NCBI GenBank assembly: GCA_030146725.1
Contig: JASLBJ010000216.1
Span: 1 to 8,335, forward strand
Reading direction: 5' to 3'
From: Sphingomicrobium sp.
GTDB taxonomy: Bacteria; Pseudomonadota; Alphaproteobacteria; Sphingomonadales; Sphingomonadaceae
Length of the DNA stretch: 8,335 nt
How positions within the stretch are numbered: the first letter of the stretch is position 1; each line of letters opens with the position of its first letter. Shown here piece after piece: positions 1 to 5,794 of this stretch. A program made the translations under genes and the position numbers. Under the pieces are notes generated by a model. It was not told the origin of the DNA, ran no database searches, and saw nothing but the letters and a program-made list of their open reading frames with translations.

Positions 1-156
1 GGAAAGCCGGCCGGTCTCGCCGAGCCCGGCGCCGAGGCCCGCAAGCACCTTTTCGTTGAAGATCGGGAGAGGCACCCGGCCGCGGCCCGAATACACCACG
101 AGCCGGACCGAATTGGAGCCGATATCGATGACCGCGACCGGCCGCTGGCGGGGCAC
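1..156 (-). CDS. ppx: Exopolyphosphatase, Ppx/GppA family (5' end only)
   Basis: The first 52 codons of a Ppx/GppA phosphatase are visible; the rest lies beyond the window. Ppx removes terminal phosphates from inorganic polyphosphate, and GppA relatives also act on pppGpp. The translated N-terminus carries DIGSNSVRLVVY at residues 11-22, the phosphate-binding loop at the start of the actin-like (ASKHA) fold in this family, followed by the expected FNEK and GLGAGL segments. I chose the GTG at 156 because it places the motif about 10 residues in, as is usual. It lies 5 nt after the ppk stop, with a weak AGGG ahead of it. The frame stays open upstream into ppk, so an earlier overlapping start cannot be excluded. 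The short gap implies co-transcription and translational coupling with ppk. Ppx and GppA cannot be told apart from this fragment; the ppk linkage favours Ppx. Confidence 0.88.
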   Translation of the reverse strand, partial: MPRQRPVAVIDIGSNSVRLVVYSGRGRVPLPIFNEKVLAGLGAGLGETGRLS

Positions 157-161
157 TTGCC

Positions 162-2366
162 CTAGCGGCCGCGGTCGAAGCGCAGCTTGGGCACCCGGCG
201 GCCCTTCTTGAGCGCTTGGCCGCGCCCCGACAGCGAGGTGTTGGTCATGAAATACTGGTGCAGGTTGAACGCCTCGCCCGGCTTGGGCGCAAGGCGCTGG
301 TATGTGCCGTCCGGGGTCAGCCGCCAGCTCTGCTCATTGTCGATGAGATTGGCGACCATTACCTGATCGAGCAACTGCGCGTGCACCGTCGGATTCTCGA
401 TCGGCAGCATATATTCGATCCGCCGGTCGAGGTTGCGCGGCATCCAGTCGGCCGAGCTGATGTAGACGCGCGCTTGCGGGTGGGGAAGTTCATGCCCGTT
501 GGCAAAGCACCACAGCCTCGCATGTTCCAGGAAGCGGCCGACGATCGACTTGACGTGAATGTTCTCCGACAGTCCGGGGACTCCCGGGCGCAGGCAGCAG
601 ATGCCGCGGATGACAAGGTGGATGGGCACGCCGGCATTGCTGGCGTCGTAGAGCTTCTCGATCACGATCGGGTCGACCAGCGAATTCATCTTGGCCCAGA
701 TGCCCGACGGCTGACCGGACTGGGCGGCCTGCAGCTCGACATCAATCAGCCGAAGCAGCTCGGCCCGCATCTGGTGCGGCGACATAACGAGGTGGCGCAG
801 CGTCCTCGGCTCGAGATAGCCGGTGATATAGTTGAACAATTTGGCCGCATCGCGCCCGATCTTGGGATCGGCGGTAAAGTAGCTGAGGTCGGTGTAGATG
901 CGCGCCGATACCGGGTGATAATTGCCAGTGCCGAAGTGGCAGTAGGTGCGGTAGCCCTTCTCCTCGCGGCGGATGACCATCGATACCTTGGCATGGGTCT
1001 TCCAGTCGATGAAGCCGTAGACCACCTGCACGCCCGCGCGTTCGAGCGCATTGGCCCACAGCAGGTTCTGCTCCTCGTCGAAGCGGGCTTTCAATTCGAT
1101 CACCGCAGTGACCGATTTGCCGGCCTCGGCAGCATCGATCAGGGCCTTGATGATCGAGGACTGTTTACCGGCGCGATAAAGCGTCTGTTTGATTGCGACC
1201 ACGTCGGGGTCGGCAGCCGCCTGCTGGACGAATTCGACCACCACTTCGAAACTTTCGTAGGGATGGTGGACGAGGATATCCTTGTCGCGGATCGCCGCAA
1301 AGCAGTCGCCGCCATGCTCGCGGATGCGCTCGGGAAAGCGCCGATCAAAGGGCGGGAACTTGAGCTCGGGCCGGTCCTCGTCGACGAGGATCGCAAGCTC
1401 GGCCATGCCGAGGAAGCCCTGCTTGTCCGACACGATCGCGCTTGCCGCGTCGAGTCCGTCCCTCACGACCTGGACGAGGCTCTCGGCCATCCCCGGTTCG
1501 AGCTCTAACCTGACCACCCGTCCGCGGCGCCGGCGCTTGATCGCAGTGCGGAAGTAGCGGACCAGGTCCTCGGCTTCCTCCTCGAGCTCGATGTCGCTGT
1601 CTCGAAGCACTCGGAAAGCGCCGCCGCGAAGTACCTCGTAGCGCGGGAAGAGGTAGTCGGTCTTGCGCCGGATCAGTGTCTCGAGCGCGATATAGCGCGA
1701 CTGCGCGCCGGGCAGGCGGATGAAGCGCGGCAATGCGACCGGCAGCATCAGCAGCTCGCGGATCGGCGGAGTGCGGCCGCGGCGGATTTCGAAGATCAGC
1801 GACGATCCGCGGTTCGGGATGAACGGGAACGGGTGCGCGGGGTCGATCGCCTGCGGGGTCAGCAGCGGAAAGATCTGCTCGCGAAAATGCTTGTCGAGCC
1901 AGGCTTCGGACTCGGTGTCGATCGGCTCGGCACCGACGACGATCATGCCCGCTTCACCAAGGGCGACGCGAACGTCGTCCCACACCTGTTGCTGGCTGGC
2001 TACCAGCAAATCGGCCTCGATCGTGATCGCGGTCAGCTGCTGTGTCGGGGTGAGACCGTCGACCGAGCGTTCCTCGACGCCGAGCATCTGGTGCGCCTTG
2101 AGGCCGGCCACGCGGACCATGAAGAATTCGTCGAGATTATTAGCCGATATCGAAAGAAAGCGGAGCCGCTCGAGCAGGGGATGGCGCGGGTTGCACGCTT
2201 CCTCGAGCACGCGGCGGTTGAACGCTAGCCAGCTCAGTTCGCGGTTGAAGTAGCGCGGGCCGATTGGCGCGGGCGCGCGCTGCCGGTTGCGCGCGGGAGT
2301 TGCTGGGGGCGGTGGGCCGTCCTGTTCGGCTTCGGCCGGGCCTTGCGGTTTACCAAGGTTGTCCAT
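162..2366 (-). CDS. ppk: Polyphosphate kinase 1 (PPK1)
   Basis: PPK1 reversibly transfers the gamma-phosphate of ATP to a growing polyphosphate chain. At 734 residues the protein is close to family length (about 690-740) and looks intact. Going through it: an N-terminal domain from about residue 38 ([15 protein letters not shown], then [15 protein letters not shown]); a middle domain to about 340; and two phospholipase-D-like catalytic domains at about 355-525 and 530-705. The autophosphorylated histidine is in KTHAK (H458), and the second conserved histidine is in CHFGTGNY (H477). Their 19-residue spacing equals that of E. coli H435/H454. The first 37 residues are Pro/Ala-rich and probably disordered. 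I chose the ATG at 2366; a TTG directly before it could add one residue. No strong ribosome-binding site is visible. A TTGACG (minus strand, 2404-2399) resembles a -35 box but has no convincing -10. The ppx gene follows after 5 nt, giving a synthesis/degradation pair. Confidence 0.97.
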   Translation of the reverse strand: MDNLGKPQGPAEAEQDGPPPPATPARNRQRAPAPIGPRYFNRELSWLAFNRRVLEEACNPRHPLLERLRFLSISANNLDEFFMVRVAGLKAHQMLGVEERSVDGLTPTQQLTAITIEADLLVASQQQVWDDVRVALGEAGMIVVGAEPIDTESEAWLDKHFREQIFPLLTPQAIDPAHPFPFIPNRGSSLIFEIRRGRTPPIRELLMLPVALPRFIRLPGAQSRYIALETLIRRKTDYLFPRYEVLRGGAFRVLRDSDIELEEEAEDLVRYFRTAIKRRRRGRVVRLELEPGMAESLVQVVRDGLDAASAIVSDKQGFLGMAELAILVDEDRPELKFPPFDRRFPERIREHGGDCFAAIRDKDILVHHPYESFEVVVEFVQQAAADPDVVAIKQTLYRAGKQSSIIKALIDAAEAGKSVTAVIELKARFDEEQNLLWANALERAGVQVVYGFIDWKTHAKVSMVIRREEKGYRTYCHFGTGNYHPVSARIYTDLSYFTADPKIGRDAAKLFNYITGYLEPRTLRHLVMSPHQMRAELLRLIDVELQAAQSGQPSGIWAKMNSLVDPIVIEKLYDASNAGVPIHLVIRGICCLRPGVPGLSENIHVKSIVGRFLEHARLWCFANGHELPHPQARVYISSADWMPRNLDRRIEYMLPIENPTVHAQLLDQVMVANLIDNEQSWRLTPDGTYQRLAPKPGEAFNLHQYFMTNTSLSGRGQALKKGRRVPKLRFDRGR

Positions 2367-2437
2367 CAAGCGTCCGTCTGCTTGACCAACGCGGCGGCCG
2401 TCAATGGCTTGCCTGGTGAGGCAGAGCGGGTTGGCAG

Positions 2438-2467
2438 TTGTGACCGCTTCGCGACTCTTGCTATGTT
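2438..2467 (+). promoter_or_regulatory. Candidate sigma-70-type promoter for the Lys-rich gene
   Basis: TTGTGA (2438-2443) and TATGTT (2462-2467) are separated by 18 bp; each matches 4 of 6 consensus positions. Transcription would begin near 2474, giving a leader of about 40 nt before the TTG start at 2515. The 148-bp divergent spacer (2367-2514) must also hold the ppk promoter, so the two genes could share control. This is a by-eye match only. Confidence 0.35.
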
Positions 2468-2500
2468 GCCGCGAGCCGCTGGCTCAGGCGCAGCGTTCGC

Positions 2501-2507
2501 AAGGAGG
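2501..2507 (+). promoter_or_regulatory. Strong Shine-Dalgarno that fixes a TTG start
   Basis: AAGGAGG is a perfect anti-16S complement. It lies 7 nt before the TTG at 2515, the optimal distance. It decides the start of the downstream gene in favour of this TTG over an ATG 111 nt upstream at 2404 that has no ribosome-binding site. Confidence 0.85.
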
Positions 2508-2514
2508 ATCGAAA

Positions 2515-3066
2515 TTGGCCAAGGCAAAGACGGACAGCGGCAAGCCGGACGCCGGCAAGACGCGTGCTGGTAAGGCTGCTGGCGGGAAGACTGTCGGCGC
2601 CAAGGTCGGCAAGAAGAGCGAAGCCAAGACTTCGAAGCGCGAGGGCGACGCTGCTCCGAAGGCCAAGGTAAAGCCGGCCAAGGTGAAGGCGGGCAAGGTG
2701 AAGCCCGATAAGTCGAAACCGCTAAAGGCCAAATCCGCCAAGACGGGGCCTGCTCGGTCGAGCGTGACGGCAGCCGAGGTCGTTCGACAGGCGAAGGAGA
2801 AAGCGAGCGCACTCGCCAACAACCCGGCAGTGGCCGAAGTGGTTGCGGCTACGCTCGTCGCGGCAGCCGCGGCGCTAAAGAATCCCGAAAAAGCGCGCCG
2901 CATGGCGGCCGATGCCGCCGACGAGATCGGCATTGCGAGCAAAGGGGCTGCAGGCCGGGGCGGCGCGTTCTGGCAGTTGGCGATGGACGTTGCACGGCGA
3001 AGCATGGATGCGCTTGGCAGTGAGGGCTCGGTGTCGAAAACGGGTGGCAAGCGAAGCGAGAAGTAA
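2515..3066 (+). CDS. Lys/Ala-rich histone H1-like (AlgP-like) protein
   Basis: This 183-residue basic protein has no catalytic motif. Residues 6-30 are five pentapeptides mostly ending in GK (TDSGK, PDAGK, TRAGK, AAGGK, TVGAK). Residues 51-75 are five more of type KxKxx (KVKPA, KVKAG, KVKPD, KSKPL, KAKSA). About every third residue of the first 72 is lysine, as in H1-like bacterial tails (AlgP, PhaF, Hc1). Residues 82-138 are Ala-rich and probably helical, and a Gly/Trp-containing segment (GRGGAFWQLAMDVARRSMDAL) precedes a basic end. The TTG start is supported by a perfect Shine-Dalgarno; the ATG at 2404 would add 37 residues of unrelated composition. No signal peptide is present, so it should be cytoplasmic and could bind DNA or polyanions such as polyphosphate. 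It is divergent from ppk and convergent with the M15 peptidase gene. That it is a real gene is well supported; the function is inferred from composition and position. Confidence 0.8.
   Translation: MAKAKTDSGKPDAGKTRAGKAAGGKTVGAKVGKKSEAKTSKREGDAAPKAKVKPAKVKAGKVKPDKSKPLKAKSAKTGPARSSVTAAEVVRQAKEKASALANNPAVAEVVAATLVAAAAALKNPEKARRMAADAADEIGIASKGAAGRGGAFWQLAMDVARRSMDALGSEGSVSKTGGKRSEK
2530..2604 (+). repeat. 15-bp-period coding repeat (xxxGK pentapeptides)
   Basis: Five consecutive 15-bp units encode TDSGK, PDAGK, TRAGK, AAGGK and TVGAK, placing a lysine at every fifth residue. The DNA units have diverged, so the period survives mostly at protein level. This suggests old duplication kept by selection for lysine spacing. 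Confidence 0.65.
2665..2739 (+). repeat. 15-bp-period coding repeat (KxKxx pentapeptides)
   Basis: Five consecutive 15-bp units encode KVKPA, KVKAG, KVKPD, KSKPL and KAKSA. Several share an AAGGTGAAG-like start, so the DNA similarity is higher than in the first block. Each unit places lysines at positions 1 and 3, different from the single terminal lysine of the upstream block. It forms the most basic part of the protein and ends just before the Ala-rich helical region. Confidence 0.7.
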
Positions 3067-3107
3067 GGGCCAGGCCCGGGTCCGCTTGCCCTATTGCTTC
3101 AGGATGG

Positions 3108-3132
3108 ACCGGCGCAGCAGGGGCTGCCCGGT
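3108..3132. terminator. Hairpin between convergent genes, possible bidirectional terminator
   Basis: ACCGG-(C)-GCAGC (3108-3118) pairs with GCTGCCCGGT (3123-3132), giving a 10-bp GC-rich stem with one bulged C and an AGGG loop. It lies in the 85-bp gap between the Lys-rich gene (stop 3066) and the M15 peptidase gene (stop 3152), where a two-way terminator is expected. No U-tract follows on either strand, so intrinsic termination is uncertain. Confidence 0.4.
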
Positions 3133-3151
3133 CGATGCGTTCAGGTCGGGC

Positions 3152-3667
3152 CTAGCGCGACAGGGTGCGCGGCGCCGAGACGATCCGCCACTGGGTTACG
3201 TCCGTCGCTGCTTCCTGCGGCTGCGTCTTCGCGGGGCCGGACAGGCGCAGCGGCGTCGAGCGCGGTGCTCCGCCGAAGGCGAAATGGCTGTGGTCGCCCT
3301 CGTCGAGCGATTCGATCAGATGGTAGCCGGCGGCACGGTAGGCCGCGGCGATGTCGGCATGGCGCACGCCGGCACGGCGCGCGATGTCAATCGCGCGGCC
3401 GCGCATATGATAGCTGTTGCGCGCTCCGCCCACGCGCCGGTTACGCTCGGGCGAGCGCAACGTGCTGGTCACTCGGCCCCATTTGGAGCCGACGTTTACA
3501 ACCGAACTGATGTTGAGCGGCGCTGAACTGATCCGGCTGACGCCTGTCGATACGCTGATTGCCGGCGAACTGCTTCCGCCGATCGAGCGAACGCCGAAAT
3601 CGGTCGACTGCGCCGATGCACCAGCCGCACCGAGCAGCAGCACCGTACCTGCGATGTACCGAATCAT
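3152..3667 (-). CDS. Secreted M15-family (YcbK/DUF882-like) zinc peptidase
   Basis: This 171-residue protein starts with a Sec signal peptide (MIRYIAGTVLLLGAAGASA, cleavage predicted before Gln20), so it acts in the periplasm. The mature part has the M15 zinc site: SYHMRGRAID gives ligands H87 and D94 in the SxHxxGxAxD pattern, and DHSHFAF gives the last histidine (H128; H126 is nearby). Such enzymes cut peptidoglycan peptides (DD- or LD-carboxypeptidase/endopeptidase); which bond is cut cannot be read from the sequence. Residues 20-60 are Ser/Gly-rich and residues 135-171 a low-complexity tail. I chose the ATG at 3667 because it begins the signal peptide; a GTG at 3703 would add 12 residues. 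The ribosome-binding site is weak (GGGGGC). It lies 156 bp downstream of the DUF2171-OmpA gene on the same strand, a second envelope protein, but the gap suggests its own promoter. Confidence 0.85.
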   Translation of the reverse strand: MIRYIAGTVLLLGAAGASAQSTDFGVRSIGGSSSPAISVSTGVSRISSAPLNISSVVNVGSKWGRVTSTLRSPERNRRVGGARNSYHMRGRAIDIARRAGVRHADIAAAYRAAGYHLIESLDEGDHSHFAFGGAPRSTPLRLSGPAKTQPQEAATDVTQWRIVSAPRTLSR

Positions 3668-3693
3668 TGCCCGAGCCCCCAAAGCCTGGAGGC

Positions 3694-3722
3694 TCGATAT
3701 CACAGTGCGAGAACTATCTGAA
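3694..3722 (-). promoter_or_regulatory. Candidate promoter of the M15 peptidase gene
   Basis: On the minus strand TTCAGA (3722-3717) and TATCGA (3699-3694) are 17 bp apart, with 4/6 and 3/6 matches to sigma-70 consensus. The sequence is more AT-rich than its surroundings. Transcription would start about 20 nt before the ATG at 3667. Weak by-eye evidence. Confidence 0.28.
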
Positions 3723-3742
3723 CCCGTTAATTGAGGGTTATC

Positions 3743-3765
3743 GGCAAGTTGCGTCGCGACTTGCC
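3743..3765. promoter_or_regulatory. 23-bp near-perfect palindrome, operator or hairpin
   Basis: GGCAAGTTGCG and CGCGACTTGCC flank a single central T; the 11-bp arms differ from perfect symmetry at one pair only. It lies 58 bp after the OmpA-like stop and about 20 bp upstream of the candidate M15 promoter. Read as plus-strand RNA, the mismatch becomes a U-G wobble. No U-tract follows in the minus direction (GATAACC comes next), so an operator is at least as likely as a terminator for the OmpA-like gene. A smaller dyad, AACCC/GGGTT (3721-3739), lies next to it. Confidence 0.5.
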
Positions 3766-3823
3766 CACGGCGTCGTTCATGTGGTGCTTGCCTCTTTACG
3801 CGGTGGGTCTGCCGGGCCGCGCT

Positions 3824-4636
3824 CTATTTGCTGGTTACCACCAGCTCGGTGCGGCGGTTCTCGAACTGGCCCTGGGGGTTGGCGTTCGAATCGCGCGGGT
3901 TGAGCTCGCCGCCGGTCGCAGCCTCGAGCCGGCCGGCCTGGACTCCGGCAGCAGCGAGGGCCGCAACGACTGCCTGGGCGCGCTGCTGGCCAAGCTGGGC
4001 ATTGGTGCCATCGTCGCCGCGCGCATCGGCGTAGCCGGTGATCCGGACCCGGGCGTTCGGATGCGCCTGGAGCACCTGCGCGACCTGCGACAACGTCTGC
4101 TGATCCTCGTTGCGGATCGCGGACGAGCCGGTGTCGAAGTTCAACCGGTCGAAGGTAAAGGTACGCGGCGCCGCTTCAGGCGAGGCAAGATAGGCCTGTA
4201 GCGCCGGGAGCATCATGCCCGTGGCCGCTTGCTCGTCGGTAATCGGAAGTACCGGCCCACTCGGAACCGGCGCGGCATCGGTCATGGGCCGCGTTTCTTC
4301 CCTGCTGCACTGGCTGAGACCCCAGAGAAGCAATGCGAGAAGGCCCAGGCCGAGCAGCGCCGGCCACAGCCAGCTCTTGCCGCCTGCCGCCGCCAGAGGG
4401 GTCGCGGCACCGGTCCCGGATGCCGCGCTGCCGGCCGCGGCGGGCGCGAGCGCATCCTGGTCGAGATGGACATGCTCGTCGACCCGCGTGACATGCTCGA
4501 ACCGAACTCGCGCGTTGGTGCCGCTGGCGGGATCTGCGACGGTGAAGCCGTCATCCATGACGGTCTGGACCGTGCCTAGCTGCCGGCCGTCCTGCGTCAT
4601 CACCGCCATTCCGGGCACAATGCGCGATCTGTCCAT
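3824..4636 (-). CDS. DUF2171 and OmpA-domain membrane protein
   Basis: This 270-residue protein has three parts. Residues 5-60 resemble DUF2171, a PRC-barrel-like fold (GMAVMTQDG, GTVQTV, VDEHVHLDQDA). Residues 61-88 are an Ala/Gly linker, followed by a transmembrane helix at about 89-107 (WLWPALLGLGLLALLLWGL). After a Pro-rich spacer, residues 159-268 are an OmpA/Pal/MotB peptidoglycan-binding domain (FDRLNFDTGSSAI, then TGYADARGDDGTNAQLGQQRA). D204 and R219 match the two residues that bind diaminopimelate in OmpA proteins, with the same 15-residue spacing. I infer the helix is an inner-membrane anchor, with DUF2171 in the cytoplasm and OmpA in the periplasm. There is no cleavable signal peptide. 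I chose the ATG at 4636, with a GAGG ribosome-binding site 9 nt away; a TTG at 4639 is the alternative. It lies 120 bp downstream of purQ on the same strand and is functionally unrelated to it. Confidence 0.87.
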   Translation of the reverse strand: MDRSRIVPGMAVMTQDGRQLGTVQTVMDDGFTVADPASGTNARVRFEHVTRVDEHVHLDQDALAPAAAGSAASGTGAATPLAAAGGKSWLWPALLGLGLLALLLWGLSQCSREETRPMTDAAPVPSGPVLPITDEQAATGMMLPALQAYLASPEAAPRTFTFDRLNFDTGSSAIRNEDQQTLSQVAQVLQAHPNARVRITGYADARGDDGTNAQLGQQRAQAVVAALAAAGVQAGRLEAATGGELNPRDSNANPQGQFENRRTELVVTSK

Positions 4637-4756
4637 CAACCATTTCCTCAGTCGCTAGCGAGCGGTGCCAACGATCCGGGCCTCGGCGACGTTCCTCGGA
4701 CCGGCCGCCGGAGCGCAGAGCGATCACTCGGCAAGCAATGGCGCCGACTCCAGCTG

Positions 4757-5422
4757 TCAGGCGATGGTTTCGAGCAGGCCTTCGAACAGGCGGCGGCCGT
4801 CGGTTGCGCCGTGCGCGGGTTCGAATGCCCGCTCGGGGTGTGGCATCAGCCCGAGCACATTGCCGGCGTCGTTGACGATCCCCGCGATTCCGCGCGCCGA
4901 GCCGTTGACCGCCTCGCCATAGCGGAAGGCGACGCGGCCCTCGCCTTCGAGCCGGTCGAGCGTCGCCTCGTCGGCCTGGTAATTGCCGTCGTGGTGGGCG
5001 ACGGGCACGCGGATCGTCTCGCCGGCCTGATAGCGGCTCGTGAACAGGGTACGGTCGTTCTCGACGCCCAGGGACACCGGCCGGCAGACGAAATTGAGCC
5101 CCGAGTTGCGCATCAGCGCGCCCGGCAGGAGCCCGGCTTCGGTCAACACCTGGAAGCCGTTGCAGACGCCAAGCACCGGCACTCCGCGGCCGGCGGCGTC
5201 GATCACCGCCCGCATGATCGGCGAGCGCGCGGCCATTGCGCCCGACCGCAGATAATCGCCGTAGGAAAAGCCGCCGGGGATCGCGATCAGGCGGGTGCCG
5301 TCGGGCAAGTCGCCGTCGCGATGCCAGACCATTGCCGGAGCCCGGCCGGTGACCGTCGCGATCGCCACCGCCAGGTCGCGGTCGCAATTGGAGCCCGGGA
5401 AGACGACGACCGCGCTGCTCAT
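4757..5422 (-). CDS. purQ: FGAM synthase glutaminase subunit PurQ
   Basis: PurQ (221 residues, usual length) is the glutamine amidotransferase subunit of phosphoribosylformylglycinamidine synthase, the fourth step of de novo purine synthesis. It releases ammonia from glutamine and channels it to PurL, in a complex with PurS. The class I amidotransferase hallmarks are present: [12 protein letters not shown] at the N-terminus, [15 protein letters not shown], the nucleophile cysteine in GVCNGFQ, and the His/Glu pair in LMPHPERA. The ATG at 5422 overlaps the purS stop (ATGA), and an AGGAGG ribosome-binding site (minus strand, 5438-5433) lies 10 nt before it inside purS. Translation is therefore coupled and yields should be matched. 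The large subunit purL is not in the window; the next gene downstream is an unrelated envelope protein gene. Confidence 0.97.
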   Translation of the reverse strand: MSSAVVVFPGSNCDRDLAVAIATVTGRAPAMVWHRDGDLPDGTRLIAIPGGFSYGDYLRSGAMAARSPIMRAVIDAAGRGVPVLGVCNGFQVLTEAGLLPGALMRNSGLNFVCRPVSLGVENDRTLFTSRYQAGETIRVPVAHHDGNYQADEATLDRLEGEGRVAFRYGEAVNGSARGIAGIVNDAGNVLGLMPHPERAFEPAHGATDGRRLFEGLLETIA

Positions 5423-5679
5423 CGCGGCGGCCCCTCCTGCTCGATGCGGTCGTCCTGCTCGATGCGGAAGTTCTCGATCACCGTATTGGCGAGCAGCTTG
5501 CGGCACATTGCTTCGATGTCGGCGACCGGAGTCCCGTCCGCAAGATCGAGCTCGATCATCTTGCCCGCGCGAACATCCTTTACGCCGGCGAAGCCAAGGC
5601 CTTCGAGCGCGTGGTGAATGGCCTTGCCCTGCGGGTCGAGGACGCCGGGCTTCAGAGTGACGAAAACGCGTGCTTTCAT
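5419..5679 (-). CDS. purS: FGAM synthase subunit PurS
   Basis: PurS is a small dimeric protein that bridges PurQ and PurL in the split form of FGAM synthase found in alphaproteobacteria, Gram-positives and archaea. The start [20 protein letters not shown], the middle [18 protein letters not shown] and the end [16 protein letters not shown] match the family. The protein is 86 residues against a usual 77-82 or so. The excess is a charged tail in which RIEQDD is followed by RIEQEG, a short in-frame duplication. The ATG at 5679 begins the conserved domain; its ribosome-binding site is poor. The last codons overlap purQ as ATGA. purC, which often precedes purS in related genomes, is absent: the upstream neighbour is a divergent thioesterase gene, so purSQ should start its own transcript in the 115-bp spacer 5680-5794. 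Confidence 0.95.
   Translation of the reverse strand: MKARVFVTLKPGVLDPQGKAIHHALEGLGFAGVKDVRAGKMIELDLADGTPVADIEAMCRKLLANTVIENFRIEQDDRIEQEGPPR
5433..5438 (-). promoter_or_regulatory. purQ Shine-Dalgarno inside the purS tail
   Basis: AGGAGG on the minus strand, 10 nt before the purQ ATG. It forms the junction of the second copy of the purS tail repeat; the corresponding site in the first copy reads AGGACG. Confidence 0.7.
5435..5467. repeat. 18-bp tandem duplication in the purS 3' end
   Basis: The 15-bp string TCCTGCTCGATGCGG (plus strand) occurs at 5435-5449 and again at 5453-5467, separated by TCG, for a period of 18 bp. In the purS frame it encodes RIEQ twice ([12 protein letters not shown]). 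The exact identity suggests a recent duplication by replication slippage. Confidence 0.9.
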
Positions 5680-5794
5680 GAGGCGCCTGCCGCTTGCCGC
5701 TGGAAGGCGCCGCTATGGCGGGCAGCGCCTGGCGCAGCAAGCTTTACCGTCCCGGGGCTTGGGTGCGGTGGTGGCAGGCGCTACATCCGCGGCG
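5680..5794. other. Divergent spacer between purS and thioesterase gene
   Basis: This 115-bp GC-rich spacer must carry the promoters of both purSQ and the thioesterase gene. I see no convincing -35/-10 pair on either strand. The best minus-strand candidate, TTGCTG and CATAGC 17 bp apart, matches only 3/6 at each box. There is no recognisable purine riboswitch or PurR-type box. Confidence 0.3.

Noticed and set aside
216..1508. A 430-codon plus-strand open frame opposite ppk.
   Set aside because: It is antisense to a complete, motif-verified ppk. Its translation is Arg/Asp/Val-rich with no recognisable domain, as expected from high-GC antisense shadow frames.
2484..3050. A 188-codon minus-strand frame opposite the Lys-rich gene.
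   Set aside because: It is the antisense image of lysine/alanine codons (Phe/Leu/Ala-rich), without a ribosome-binding site. The plus-strand gene has a perfect Shine-Dalgarno.
3668..3823. Possible small gene or small RNA in the spacer between the OmpA-like and M15 genes.
   Set aside because: No start codon with a ribosome-binding site and convincing coding pattern is seen. The palindrome and candidate promoter are reported instead, and nothing shows a discrete RNA.
4637..4756. Possible terminator or promoter between purQ and the OmpA-like gene.
   Set aside because: No stem followed by a U-tract and no acceptable -35/-10 pair could be found by eye. The only local symmetry is a short GCTAGC site.
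5423..5740. Upstream extension of the purQ frame giving a 327-residue protein.
   Set aside because: The extension overlaps all of purS in another frame and is Arg-rich without motifs. The ATGA overlap and the AGGAGG site place the purQ start at 5422.
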